Source: CAVQAH01 sp963784195
Lineage (GTDB): Bacteria; Acidobacteriota; Vicinamibacteria; Vicinamibacterales; 2-12-FULL-66-21
DNA length: 64,000 nt
NCBI GenBank assembly: GCA_963784195.1
Contig: CAWARA010000013.1
Location: 310,001-374,000 of the forward strand
Direction: 5' to 3'
The position numbers were made by a program, and so were the translations under genes. The notes beneath the pieces were generated by a model, which did no database searches, was not told the DNA's origin, and saw only the letters and a list, made by a program, of their open reading frames with translations. This document shows, in pieces, positions 30,072 to 39,722 of this stretch; position 1 is the stretch's first letter; each line of letters begins with the position of its first letter.

Positions 30072-31768
30072 ATGTCCGACGCGACACGTGGGGAACGCTC
30101 GACGCTGAATCGCCGACAACTACTTCGGCTCTCGACCGCGGCCGGAGTAGGCGCCGCGCTGCCTCGCTCGGCGGGGGCGGCGCAAGCACGCCCGGCGGCC
30201 CGCACCGCGGCGCCCTCCGGCGCGTGCAGCACACCGAGGACAGCGGTCGCGAAGACGCAGTACGGCAGGGTGCGCGGCTACGTCGAGGACGGCGTGCTGA
30301 CGTTCAAGGGAGTGCCTTACGGCGCCTCGACCGGGGGCGAGAACCGCTGGCTGCCGGCGAAGCCCCCGGCCTCCTGGGAGGGCGAGCTTCCTGCCCTGAT
30401 CTACGGCGCCAACTGTCCGCAGCGCCTGCACGACTGGGTCCCCAGCAGACCTTCCTCTACCAGTGGACGGATGGCTGGCAGAGCGAGGACATGCTGAAGG
30501 TGAACATCTGGACGCCGAGCCTGACCGGCTCGCGGCCCGTGATGTTCTACATCCACGGCGGCGGCTACACGTTCGGCTCGGCCTACGAGCTGGCGTCGCA
30601 GGACGGGGCGCAGATGGCGCGGCACCATGACGTCGTCTCGGTGACCGTCAACCATCGCCTGAACGTCCTCGGGTTCCTCGACCTGTCCGAGTTCGGCGGG
30701 CCCGCCTACGCCGACTCGGCCAACGTCGGGATGACCGACCTGGTCGCGGCGCTCCAATGGGTCCGCAACAACATCGCCAACTTCGGCGGCGACCCGGACC
30801 GCGTGATGATCTACGGCCAGTCCGGGGGCGGCTCGAAGGTCACGACGCTGCTCGGCATGCCGTCGGCCCAGGGGTTGGTCCACCGCGCGTCGGCCCAGTC
30901 GGGCGGCGGCGGCAATCCGCCCTCGGCCGAGCAGTCGCGCGAGCTCACGAAGCGGCTGGTCGCCGAACTCGGCGTCAAGGACATGGCCGCGCTGCAGAAG
31001 ATGGACTGGGCCCGGCTGAACGTCGCGGGCAACGCCGTGGTCGCGGCCATGAACCCACAGCCGGGAGCGGCGGCGGGCCCGATACCGCCGCCGGGATCGG
31101 CGCCGCGCGTCGGCTGGGGACCGACCGTCGACGGCCGGGTCGTCACAATGCGGTCGTTCTTCGAGGGGGCGCCGGCGATCTCGCGGGACGTGCCGATGCT
31201 GATCGGGTCGGTGAGCGAAGAGGGCAACCGCATGTCGTCCCGCCCGACCGAGGCCGAATGGGTCGCGACGCTGACGAAGAGTTACGGCGACGCCAAGGCC
31301 GCGGCAATCGTCGCCGCGTTGAAGCGGGCGTATCCGAACAAGAGCGTCCGCACCCTCTCCTACATGTGCAGCGGCGGCGGCTTGAACGGCCTCGGCATCC
31401 GGAACAACGTCACGCGCATGGCGACGATGAAATCCGAACAGAAGGGTGCGCCGGTGTTCGCGTGGTACTTCAGGTGGCAGTCGCCGATGCTGGAGGACGC
31501 CGGGGCCTGGCACACCGCCGAGCTCGCCTTCTGCTTCGACAACACCGCCCGCTGCGCGCAGGGCACCGGCAACGGCCCGGAGGCGCAGGCGCTGGCGAAG
31601 AAGATGGCGACCGCGTGGGCCAACTTCGCGCGCACCGGCAATCCGAGCCAGCCCGGCCTGCCATGGCCCGCGTTCACGCCCGAGCGCTGCGCGACGATGG
31701 TCTTCGACGACGCCTGCCTGATGGTCGACGACCCGGATGGCGAAGCGCGCAAGCTCCTCTTGAGCTGA
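30072..31768 (+). CDS. Type-B carboxylesterase, Tat signal (frame change)
   Basis: Alpha/beta-hydrolase of the cholinesterase/para-nitrobenzyl-esterase group. The frame from 30072 supplies a twin-arginine signal (NRRQLLRLSTAAGVGAAL), the QYGRVRGYVEDGVLTFKGVPYG block and WEGELPAL. From about 30440 another frame continues with EDMLKVNIWTP, FYIHGGGYTFGS (oxyanion hole), GQSGGGSK (nucleophile Ser), SEEGNR (Glu) and AWHTAELAF (His). One base change joins them. About 565 residues. GC-rich third positions are more extreme than in flanking genes, as in the following gene, suggesting the two came together by transfer. Natural ester unknown. Confidence 0.85.
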
Positions 31769-31806
31769 CGCACGGCGAGACGGACGTGGGCACGTTGGAG
31801 TGATCG

Positions 31807-33508
31807 ATGGCTTCGATGAACAGCAGGCGTCACGGGCACGCACATCACGCGGAAGGCACATCGCACGGCAAGGCGACAGTCGATCGCCGGGCCTTCCTGG
31901 CCGGCCTGGGCAGCGCCGGCGCGTTGATGGCGACGGGGTCGTGGCTCGAGGCCATCGGCTACGCGCAGACCCGTGGGCCAGCTCGCGCGTTCGTCAGGTC
32001 GGCTCCTGGCCGGACCGACTTCGATCGTCGCGTCCTTGGCTCGTTCCTGGAGCACCTCGGCCGGGCCGTCTACACGGGCGTCTACCAGCCAGGCTCGCCG
32101 CTCGCCGACCCCAAGGGGTTCCGGACGGACCTGGTTCGCGAGGTCAAGGAGCTGGGCGTGCCCATCGTCCGCTACCCGGGCGGGAACTTCGTGTCGGGCT
32201 ACAACTGGCTCGACGGCGTGGGCCCGAAGGCCCAGCGTCCGACGGTCATGGATCGCGCATGGAACACGCTCGAACCCAACCAGTTCGGGACCAACGAGTT
32301 CATCGACTGGTGCGGGCTGGTCGGCGCGGAGCCGTTGCTCGGCATGAACTTCGGCACGGGCAGCGTCGAGTCCGCGCTGGCCTACGTCGAGTACCTGCAA
32401 CCTTCCGCGCGGCACTCGCTGGAGCGACCTGCGGCGCGCCCACGGCTACGAGCAGCCGCACGGCGTCAAGTACTGGTGCCTCGGCAACGAGATGGACGGC
32501 CCCTGGCAGATCGGGCAGCTCCAGGCGCGCGAGTACGGGCGCAAGGCGCGTGATGCCGCGAAGCAGATGCGTGTCATCGACAGGCGCATGCAGTTGATTG
32601 CCTGCGGATCGAGCGGCACGTTCATGCCGACGTACCTCGCCTGGGATCGCGAAGTCCTCGAGGAATGCTACGACCAGGTGGACGGGCTCTCCCTGCACGC
32701 CTACTACGGCAATACGAAGGAGCTCTCCGGCAACAGCGCCGAGCGCTATCTCGCCATGAACCTCGACATGGACCGGCACATCCACGAGGTGGCGGCCGTG
32801 TGCGACTACGTGCGGGGCCTGCAGCGTTCCAGCAAGCGCTTGTGGTTGTCCTTCGACGAGTGGAACGTCTGGTATCGCGCGCGCGATGAGCAGGCGACCG
32901 ACGGCCGAGGCACCGCCGCGCCCCGGCTGCTCGAAGAGGTCTACAACCTCGAGGACGCGCTGCTGGTCGGCGGCTTCGTCAACACCCTGTTGCGCAACTC
33001 GGACCGCGTCCGCGTCGCGTGCCTCGCTCAGCTCGTCAACGTGATCGCGCCGCTCGTCACCAACGATCAGGGCGTACTGCGCCAGAGCACCTACTACCCC
33101 TACGCGTGGGCGCTCCGCTATGCGAAGGGTCGGGTTCTCGACCTGCGCGTCGAGTCTGAGACGTATCCGATCACCCCGACCGGCCTCCAGGCGGACTTTG
33201 CACGGGCCGGCGATGTGCCCTTCGTCGACGTGGTGGCCACGCTCGACGAGTCCGCACGGCAGGCCGCGGTCCTGGTACTCAACCGCGACCTGTCCAACGA
33301 ACGCGAGCTGACGGTGGAATGGGACGACGTCGTCCCGAAGCGGGTCCTCGCCTGTGAGACCCTCACGGGCACCGACTTGAAGGCCTTCAACACGTTCGAC
33401 GCGCCACGGCGTGTCATCCCGCAGGCGGTGCCGGCGCCAGCCGCCGGCGATCGGATGACGCTCAAGCTGCCGCCGCGCTCATATACCGTGGTGCATCTCG
33501 GGATCTGA
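31807..33508 (+). CDS. GH51 alpha-L-arabinofuranosidase, Tat signal (frame change)
   Basis: Releases terminal arabinofuranosyl units from arabinan or arabinoxylan. A His-rich leader is followed by the twin-arginine region VDRRAFLAGLGSAGALMA, then GSFLEHLGRAVYTGVYQPG and IVRYPGGNFVSGYNW, hallmark GH51 sequences. The acid/base Glu lies in WCLGNE just before DGPWQIG and the nucleophile in SFDEWNVWY. A frame change at 32400-32440 interrupts the stretch before GNE. The C-terminal beta-sandwich (LVLNRDLSNERELTVEW) is intact. About 565 residues. It lies 38 bases after the esterase gene; the pair could de-esterify and debranch plant arabinoxylan. Confidence 0.88.
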
Positions 33509-33906
33509 CGCGTCCCGTCCACTCACCGTCTCCGATGCGCCCGTGCGTGCTTCAGGCACCAGGTCCGACGTCGGCCGGCGCCTCACGCGCTCGGCGCGAG
33601 CCACTGTGGCGCGGGATCCGCATTATTGAGAGAGCCAACGACGTCGGTGTTCGTGAACGGCACCGCGGTTGCCAATTGCCGGAGTGCTTGCTGCGCACAT
33701 GCAGCCTGCTGATCTCATTGCCGAGGACCCGCGGGCCGCATCGCTCATCTTGGGAGCGGCGCGCGCCACGGTCACGACAGGTGGCCCGGGGCTGCGCTTA
33801 GGCGCGACTGGTTGAATGAGAGCGATGGATCGGACTCCGGCCGATATCTCACGATAAACGCCGCAGTGTTTACGAATGCAGCCGACCCGCCCATCATGAT
33901 TTGAAT
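33509..33906. other. Intergenic stretch without a recognisable gene
   Basis: About 400 bases between two converging genes. The only open frame (33535-33801) is Arg-rich with no family signal. Near the right end ATAAACGCCGCAGTGTTTAC resembles short sequences at 36262 and 37957; nothing else stands out. Confidence 0.4.
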
Positions 33907-35052
33907 TTACTTGAGCAGGGCCACCGCGAGCGCGATGAGCGCCACGAGCAGCGCGGCGCCGGCGAGGGCGTACGCCACGAGCGGCGACGCGTGGGACGCC
34001 GTCGCGCCGGCGACGAGGTTCGCCTCTGGCAGCACGAGTGGCTCGCCCGCAAACAGCGACTGCCGCATCACCCGCTTGCCGGCAATCACTTCCTCGATGC
34101 TCGCCTCGAAGTGGTGCTGGTGAATCCGTTTCGCCGAATCGGGACCGGGTTCAGCCGCGGCCGCAAGCGCGGCCTTCAGCACCGCGTTCCGGATGTCGCC
34201 GCCGCTCACCTCGTAGCGGCGCGCCAACGCCTGGAAATCGACGTCGGCCGCGAGCGGCGTCCGCGCAGGATGCAACTGCACGCGCCAAATCTGCGCGCGT
34301 TCGGCCTCCCCTGGCATCTCGAACAGGACGTGTGTCCGGATGCGTCGCTCGAATGCCGGATCGAAGTTCGCCGCGAGGTTCGTGGCGAAGATCACCACGC
34401 CGTTGTACCACTCGAGCTCCTGCAGCAGCACGCTGACGACGGTGTTCGATTCGCGCTGAAACCCGTGATCGACTGATGTCGATCGCCGCGCCGCGATGGC
34501 GTCGGCTTCGTCGAACAGCAGCACGGCCCGCTCGTCGCGCGCCGTGCGGAAGATGGCGGCAACGTTCTTCGGCGTCTCGCCCATCCACAGCGATTCGAGC
34601 TCGGCATAGCGGACGAGCAGGAGCCGGCGGCCGAGCGAGTGCGCGATGGCTTCGGCGCAGATCGTCTTGCCGGTGCCCGGAGGACCAGCGAAGTTGAAGG
34701 CGAGCGCGAGCCCGGTGGGATGCCGCTCGCCGAGGCCCCAGCGATTGAAGATGAGATCGTGCTGCGTCACCTGCGCCAGGGCGGTGTCGAGCGCGCGCCG
34801 GGTCGCGGGCGGCAGAATCACATCGTCGAATGTCCGGCGCGGCACGATCGACTCGACCGCGCGGCGGCCGCTCGTGCCGAACAGACGCGTGAATGGGATC
34901 GGCGCCACGCCTCCACCGTACCGCCTGTCCCGGGCTGCAAGCAACAGGACCGCGCGGCGGTCGCGGCCGGGTTTGCACCGCAAGCCGAATTTGTAAACAG
35001 GAGGCGACAAGTGGGGACTTATTCTCCGAACGCCTTGCTTGCCGGCCCCCAA
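33907..35052 (-). CDS. AAA+ ATPase with C-terminal membrane anchor
   Basis: Single AAA+ module of the 26S-protease/spastin-like class. Walker A GPPGTGKT, Walker B LLFDEADA, sensor-1 region FATNLAANFD and the paired-Arg finger FERRIRT are all present, followed by the alpha-helical lid (GGDIRNAVLKAAL). The protein ends in one hydrophobic helix (LVAYALAGAALLVALIALAVALLK), so it appears tail-anchored. The N-terminal ~45 residues before VAPIPFTRLFG look noncoding; a GTG at 34909 is a possible true start. It may remodel or extract proteins at the membrane. No protease domain or partner gene is visible. Confidence 0.78.
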   Translation of the reverse strand: MGAGKQGVRRISPHLSPPVYKFGLRCKPGRDRRAVLLLAARDRRYGGGVAPIPFTRLFGTSGRRAVESIVPRRTFDDVILPPATRRALDTALAQVTQHDLIFNRWGLGERHPTGLALAFNFAGPPGTGKTICAEAIAHSLGRRLLLVRYAELESLWMGETPKNVAAIFRTARDERAVLLFDEADAIAARRSTSVDHGFQRESNTVVSVLLQELEWYNGVVIFATNLAANFDPAFERRIRTHVLFEMPGEAERAQIWRVQLHPARTPLAADVDFQALARRYEVSGGDIRNAVLKAALAAAAEPGPDSAKRIHQHHFEASIEEVIAGKRVMRQSLFAGEPLVLPEANLVAGATASHASPLVAYALAGAALLVALIALAVALLK

Positions 35053-35348
35053 GTGTGGGTAGTCGACAAACGTTCAAATGGTCCCTGCCATTTTCCGATC
35101 ACGCATCCTCCTGCGGCGGCGTTCCCATCGCTGGGGCCAGAGGAGGAGAGCGCTTCAGTCAAGAACGCGGAGCCGCATGAAGTGGAACCGACGCGTTTCC
35201 CGTCGATTCCACGGGTCTCTAACAGCTTCCGGTTTCGATGTTCCGGACGGCCCGTCACGGAAGCGCTCGCCACAGCAGTCGCGCACGGGTGTACATCTGC
35301 CTGTCCGGGCAGCCAGGTGAAATGCCATTGATCATGAAGGAGAAAACT

Positions 35349-36008
35349 ATGCCTGTCTGTGTGAGATTCCGAGTGATTGCCCTGGGCTTCGCGCTCACGG
35401 TCACGGGCTGCGCGTCACCGCCCACCGCGGACGTGGATGCGGCCAAGGCCGCCGTCGACCGGGCCGCGACCGACCGCGCGGATCAGTATGCCGCCGCGTC
35501 GCTCAAGGCTGCCCAGGATGCCCGGGCAGCCCTCGACGCCGAGCTGAAAGCTCAGGAAGGCAAGTGGTTGAAGTCGTACGACAAGACCAAGGAACTCGCA
35601 GTCGCTGCGAAGGCGGCCGGCGACAAGGCGGCGGCCGATGCTGTCGCGGGCAAGGAGAAGGCCGATGCTGCATCGGCCAAAAAGAAGGCCGACGCTGCCG
35701 CGGCCAGGGCGAAGGCCCAATTAGCGCCGGTCCGCATCGGGGGTCAGATCAGGGCACCAAAAAAAATCAAGGACGTCAAGCCGGTCTACCCCGCCATTGC
35801 GCAGTCGGCGCGTGTCGCTGGGGCGGTCACGATCGAAGCGACAATTGGACCCGACGGGAAAGTCATAGACGCGAAGGTAGTGCGGTCGATCCCGCTGCTC
35901 GACCAGGCCGCGCTTGACGCCGTGCGGCAGTGGGAGTACACGCCGACGCTCCTGAACGGCGTGCCCGTGCCCGTTCTCGTGACCGTCACGATCAACTTTA
36001 CGCGGTAG
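35349..36008 (+). CDS. Lipoprotein with TonB C-terminal domain
   Basis: A 219-residue protein starting MPVCVRFRVIALGFALT behind AAGGAGA. The lipobox is VTGC (Cys ~21), so it should be lipidated, unlike classic TonB, which has an uncleaved membrane helix. Residues ~30-125 are a long Ala/Lys-rich, probably coiled-coil or extended region with KEKADAASAKKKADAAAARA repeats. The last 80 residues are a TonB-C domain: VKPVYPAIAQSARVAGAVTIEATIGPDGKV and YTPTLLNGVPVPVLVTVTINF. It may link an outer-membrane receptor or peptidoglycan to a partner rather than energise transport. No ExbB/ExbD is adjacent. Confidence 0.82.
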   Translation: MPVCVRFRVIALGFALTVTGCASPPTADVDAAKAAVDRAATDRADQYAAASLKAAQDARAALDAELKAQEGKWLKSYDKTKELAVAAKAAGDKAAADAVAGKEKADAASAKKKADAAAARAKAQLAPVRIGGQIRAPKKIKDVKPVYPAIAQSARVAGAVTIEATIGPDGKVIDAKVVRSIPLLDQAALDAVRQWEYTPTLLNGVPVPVLVTVTINFTR

Positions 36009-36418
36009 TACATATCTGACCTCCTTCGGCCGGGGAATAAATCGCGCCACCACGACGGAGACCCTTGTCGTGTACGGCTCAGCACAGTCACTCGTGACCA
36101 CGTGATCGGGGCAAGTGGCCAAAGTACTGGCGACGACCGCCGCGAGCTCCTTCTCCCTGACAACAGTGACTTTAATTGTGCGCACGAAGTGTTGGTTCGC
36201 GCGTACGCGCTGTCGCAGGATTAATTGAGTGGTTATCGGTGATGTCGCGGTGTGGGATTCGCCGCGATACGCCGCAGTGACAAGGGATCGCCCACCGGCA
36301 GATTCCTCGGCCCTTGGCGACCACTCGAGAGTAACCTTAAGATTGCCGTTCCGGAGGCGAGCGCCTCCGCTTCCGCAAAGATCTCGGCGGCTTCACGGGA
36401 TCGAAGAGGAGGACCCTC
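36009..36418. other. Intergenic stretch with repeat box and hairpin
   Basis: About 410 bases with no convincing gene. It holds the second 38-bp repeat (36301-36338) and, near 36352-36369, a perfect 8-bp stem GGAGGCG-type hairpin with a two-base loop just before the nitrilase Shine-Dalgarno. A GATACGCCGCAGTGAC at about 36265 matches a motif seen at 33850 and 37957. Confidence 0.4.
36301..36338 (+). repeat. 38-bp direct repeat, copy 2
   Basis: GATTCCTCG, CTTGGCGACCA and GAGTAACCTT match the copy at 29362-29399 at 30 of 38 positions, ungapped and in the same orientation. It is 80 bases upstream of the nitrilase-family gene. The 3' part CTCGAGAGTAAC also resembles half of the palindrome at 28800-28821. 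Confidence 0.5.
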
Positions 36419-37215
36419 ATCAGCAACGTCCGAATTGCCCTCGCAAACATCCGCGTGCCGACGACACCGGATGACTCCGTGCACCTCGCCACATCCGCGG
36501 TTGCTGACGCGGGGCGTCGAGGCGCGGCTGTGATCTGCTTTCCGGAGTGCTTCGTCCCTGGTTATCGGTGGCCTGGACAGGAGGCACCGTCACCCGATCC
36601 CGTTTTCCTCGAGCGCGCGTGCGCCGCGGTGGCGGATGCCGCAAAACGTGCTCGCGTCGCCGTGATTCTGGGCACGGAGAGGGTCACCGACCGCGGCTTG
36701 CAGATCACCGCGAGTGTGATCAATCCGGACGGCGCCATCGCAGGTTGGCAGGACAAGGGCCAGATCGACCCGTCGGAGGAACGCAACTATCCCGCCCTCG
36801 GCACCGAGCGCCGCCTGTTCAGCGTGGGGCCTCTGACATTCGGCGTGGTGATCTGCCACGAGGGCTTTCGTTATCCAGAAACGGTGCGGTGGGCGGTGCG
36901 TCGAGGCGCGCAACTGGTGTTTCACCCACACGCGCACGTCGCCGAAGCCGGGAGCTATCGCCAGCGACGTTCGCCGATCCCGCCAACACCTTCCACGAGA
37001 AAGCGATGCTATGCCGCGCCGCGGAGAATACGTGCTACTTCGCCTCGGTGAATTGTGCCAGCGAAGGCTCAGGCACGACGTCGGCGGTCGTACGCCCGGA
37101 CGGTACCCTGCAGTGCTATCAGCCGTACGGCCAGGAAGGCCTCCTGGTGGCGGATCTGGACCTCAGCAGAGCCACAGGATTGCTCGCCGCACGGTGCCGC
37201 ATCTCACCGATGTAG
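36419..37215 (+). CDS. Carbon-nitrogen hydrolase (nitrilase superfamily), frame change
   Basis: Amidase or nitrilase of ~265 residues. The catalytic triad is visible: Glu in ICFPECFVPG, Lys in WQDKGQIDPSEER and Cys in GVVICHEGFRYPE. The last third (ADPANTFHEKAMLCRAAENT; SAVVRPDG) lies in another frame after ~36950, one base apart. The first convincing codon reads ISNVRIALANI, with GAGGAGGA seven bases upstream of an ATC at 36419. Either ATC is a rare start or an ATG was miscalled; the next in-frame candidate is GTG at 36452. Substrate unknown; members hydrolyse omega-amides, nitriles or carbamoyl groups. Confidence 0.8.
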
Positions 37216-37244
37216 CGCGTCAACGGAAATAGGCCGTCCTCCCC

Positions 37245-37921
37245 ATGGATCTCTGTTCGATCTTGATGGCACGCTGACCAATTCAGCACCTGGTATCCTT
37301 CGTTGTTTCGCACATGCTCTCGATCACGTGGGACGCCCTGGCATCGATGTCCCGGTTCATCTTGCGGTAGGTCCTCCTCTGTATCGCGTATTCGAGGCGT
37401 TACTGCCGGTTCAGGACACCGCCCTGATCGAACCGGCCATCGTGGCCTATCGGGAACGATACGAAACGATCGGAATCCTGGAGAACTCTCTATATCCGGA
37501 CGTGCATGACACATTGACCACGCTGCGCTTCAGGGGTCACCAGATGAAAGTTGTCACGATGAAGCCGGAGCCCTATGCCGCTCGGGTGCTCACACATTTC
37601 AAGTTGGCAGAGTTCTTCGAGGGTCTATATGCACCGGCGCTTGGGGATCGTCGCTACGACAAAGGGGATCTTGTTGCCTCCGCGCTACTCGGCACCGCAT
37701 CGGCGGATGCCGTCATGATTGGTGATCAGCCAGAGGACATCCGCGCGGCTCGCGCGAACGGGATTCGATCCATTGCAGCACTATGGGGGTTTGGGGCGAA
37801 GAAGGAACTGCTCGCAGCGAACGCCGACGCCTCTGCCGCTCAGATCAGTGATGTGGTGAGTTTGGTGGCGAGTTGGGCGTGGACGTCCCGGAGGTCGGAA
37901 TCTGGTGCGCGGGGAAGATGA
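37245..37921 (+). CDS. HAD-family hydrolase, phosphoglycolate-phosphatase-like (frame change at start)
   Basis: Phosphatase of the HAD superfamily, ~225 residues. Motif I is FDLDGTLTNS with nucleophile and acid/base Asp, the cap is helical, motif II is VVTMK, motif III Lys is in YDKGDLV, and motif IV is MIGDQPEDI. The ATG at 37245 begins MDL and is one base out of frame with FDLDGT, so a base is probably missing between them; without it no start codon precedes the motif. Lies 29 bases after the nitrilase gene, same strand, possibly co-transcribed. Confidence 0.8.
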
Positions 37922-38047
37922 CCTCCCAAGGCGAGCCTGGGGCAGTAGAGTCGCCATAAACGCCGTAATGTAGACCGATTTCCACCTGCACGTCTTGCGC
38001 AACGACTGCCCGCAAATCAGCGCGCACCCGAGCGGAAGGAACGCGGG

Positions 38048-38053
38048 TACACT
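38048..38053 (+). promoter_or_regulatory. -10 element close to the amidohydrolase start
   Basis: TACACT ends 8 bases before the ATG at 38062, and no Shine-Dalgarno lies between. Transcription would begin at or beside the A of the start codon, giving a leaderless mRNA. Confidence 0.4.
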
Positions 38054-38061
38054 TCTGGCCC

Positions 38062-39684
38062 ATGCGGTCGTTCGTTCTGGCAGTTCTTGCGTTCGTACTC
38101 CTGCAACCAGCTGTCGCGCCGGACCTCGTCATCTTCAATGCTCGACTCTTCACCGGAGTCGCCACGCAGCCCTGGGCAGAAGCGGTTGCGATCACCGGCG
38201 ATCGCATTACGGCTGTCGGGACGACGGATGCTGTCAGGAAGCTGGCGTCAGTTTCGACCCGACAGATCGATGCGGCGGGGCGCCTGATCATTCCCGGGAT
38301 CAATGATGCGCACGTTCACGTGGGGGCGAGCCCGCCGTCAACCAGGCTCGAAGGGCCGCCGGCGATGACGGCCGATCCGTCGCTCGACGTGGTGCTCGAT
38401 CGGCTGAAAGCGGCGGCGGCGAGGGCTCCGCACGGGGGCTGGATCGTCGGCGAGATTGGCGGAGCGGTCCTCGACGATCCGAGAGCGACGCGCATCCTCC
38501 TCGACACCGTGGCTCCGAACCATCCGGTGGCGCTGTCCGCGTGGACCGGCCACGGCTTGCTCCTCAACTCGCGCGCGCTCGCGGACCTCGGAATCCGCGA
38601 GAACGAACCGGATCCACCCGGCGGTTTCTTCGCGCGGCTCGGCAGCGCGAACGCCATCACCGGTCTCGCTCACGAATACGCGGATTACCGCATCGGCCGC
38701 CAGATCAATTCGAAGGCGACGCACGACGAGCAGGTCGCTGCGTTCCGGACGCTGAGCCAGGAGGCGCTCTCTCTCGGGATCACGTCGGTTCAGATCATGT
38801 CGACGTCGCTGTCGATCGCCGACGCCGCGAAGACCGCCTTGGCCGCCGCCATTCCACTCCGCGTCCGCTTGATCGACTTTCCGATGTCAGGGATGCGGTC
38901 GTGGCAGGCTCAGGCAACCCCCACGACGGCCGGAGGATCACTGGTTCGCGTGTCGGGCACGAAGTTCATCCTCGATGGCACTCCCATCGAACGTCTGATG
39001 CTGTTGCGCGCCCCATATGCCGATCGGCAGACGACACGAGGTCGCGCGAACTTCTCTGCAGGGGATCTGTCCGCATTCCTGAAGACAGCGCTGGCTGCCG
39101 GCGAGCAGCCGATGTTTCATGCGGTTGGCGATGCCGCAATCGACCTCGTGCTCGACGCGCTCGAACGAACGGGTGCCGAGAAGTGGCAGCGTCTAAGGCC
39201 GCGCCTGGAACACGGCGACATGCTCGAACCAGGGCACTTCAGCCGGGCGAAGCGGTTCGGGGTGGTGCTCGTTCAGAACCCCTCGCATCTGATGCTGCCG
39301 GAGATCTTCCATCAGCGGCTCGGCGATCGCGTCTCGCGCACCAGCCTGTTGAAGACCACGCTCGCGTCAGACATTCCTGTCGCGCTCGGCTCGGATGGTC
39401 CGCTGAGTCCGTTCCTGAACCTCATGTTCGCGACGACCAACGCCAACAACCCGTCCGAGGCGATGACCCGTGAGCAGATCGTCCGTGCTTACACGTCCGG
39501 TTCTGCGTTCGCAGAAATGGAGGAAACGCGGAAGGGCACGATCGCGGCCGGCATGCTTGCGGACCTGGCGATCCTCTCGCAAGACATTTTCACCGTCCCT
39601 CGGGATGTGCTTCCGGCCACTGTGAGCACGATGACCATCGTCGGCGGGCGCATCGTGTACGAGCGTCAGCCTGTTGCCCATTGA
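38062..39684 (+). CDS. YtcJ-like exported amidohydrolase
   Basis: Amidohydrolase family 3 enzyme of 540 residues, uninterrupted. Signal peptide residues 1-17; then the beta-sandwich LVIFNARLFTG, metal motif NDAHVHVG, the long insertion with WIVGEIGGAVLDD and LSAWTGHGLLLNSRAL, HAVGDAAIDLVLDALE, PRLEHGDML and the C-terminal GSDGPLSP Asp. YtcJ-type proteins resemble N-substituted formamide deformylase (NfdA). The natural substrate is unknown. It converges on the permease gene with 38 bases between stops. Confidence 0.86.
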   Translation: MRSFVLAVLAFVLLQPAVAPDLVIFNARLFTGVATQPWAEAVAITGDRITAVGTTDAVRKLASVSTRQIDAAGRLIIPGINDAHVHVGASPPSTRLEGPPAMTADPSLDVVLDRLKAAAARAPHGGWIVGEIGGAVLDDPRATRILLDTVAPNHPVALSAWTGHGLLLNSRALADLGIRENEPDPPGGFFARLGSANAITGLAHEYADYRIGRQINSKATHDEQVAAFRTLSQEALSLGITSVQIMSTSLSIADAAKTALAAAIPLRVRLIDFPMSGMRSWQAQATPTTAGGSLVRVSGTKFILDGTPIERLMLLRAPYADRQTTRGRANFSAGDLSAFLKTALAAGEQPMFHAVGDAAIDLVLDALERTGAEKWQRLRPRLEHGDMLEPGHFSRAKRFGVVLVQNPSHLMLPEIFHQRLGDRVSRTSLLKTTLASDIPVALGSDGPLSPFLNLMFATTNANNPSEAMTREQIVRAYTSGSAFAEMEETRKGTIAAGMLADLAILSQDIFTVPRDVLPATVSTMTIVGGRIVYERQPVAH

Positions 39685-39722
39685 CGACAGACGATCGCGC
39701 GTCGCCGAAAGATGACCGCCGG

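Noticed and set aside
30401..31861. Open frame of 486 codons opposite the carboxylesterase
   Set aside because: Arg/His-rich shadow without motifs; the plus strand holds the esterase catalytic triad.
33535..33801. 88-codon frame after the GH51 gene
   Set aside because: Arg/Pro-rich with no ribosome-binding site or recognisable pattern.
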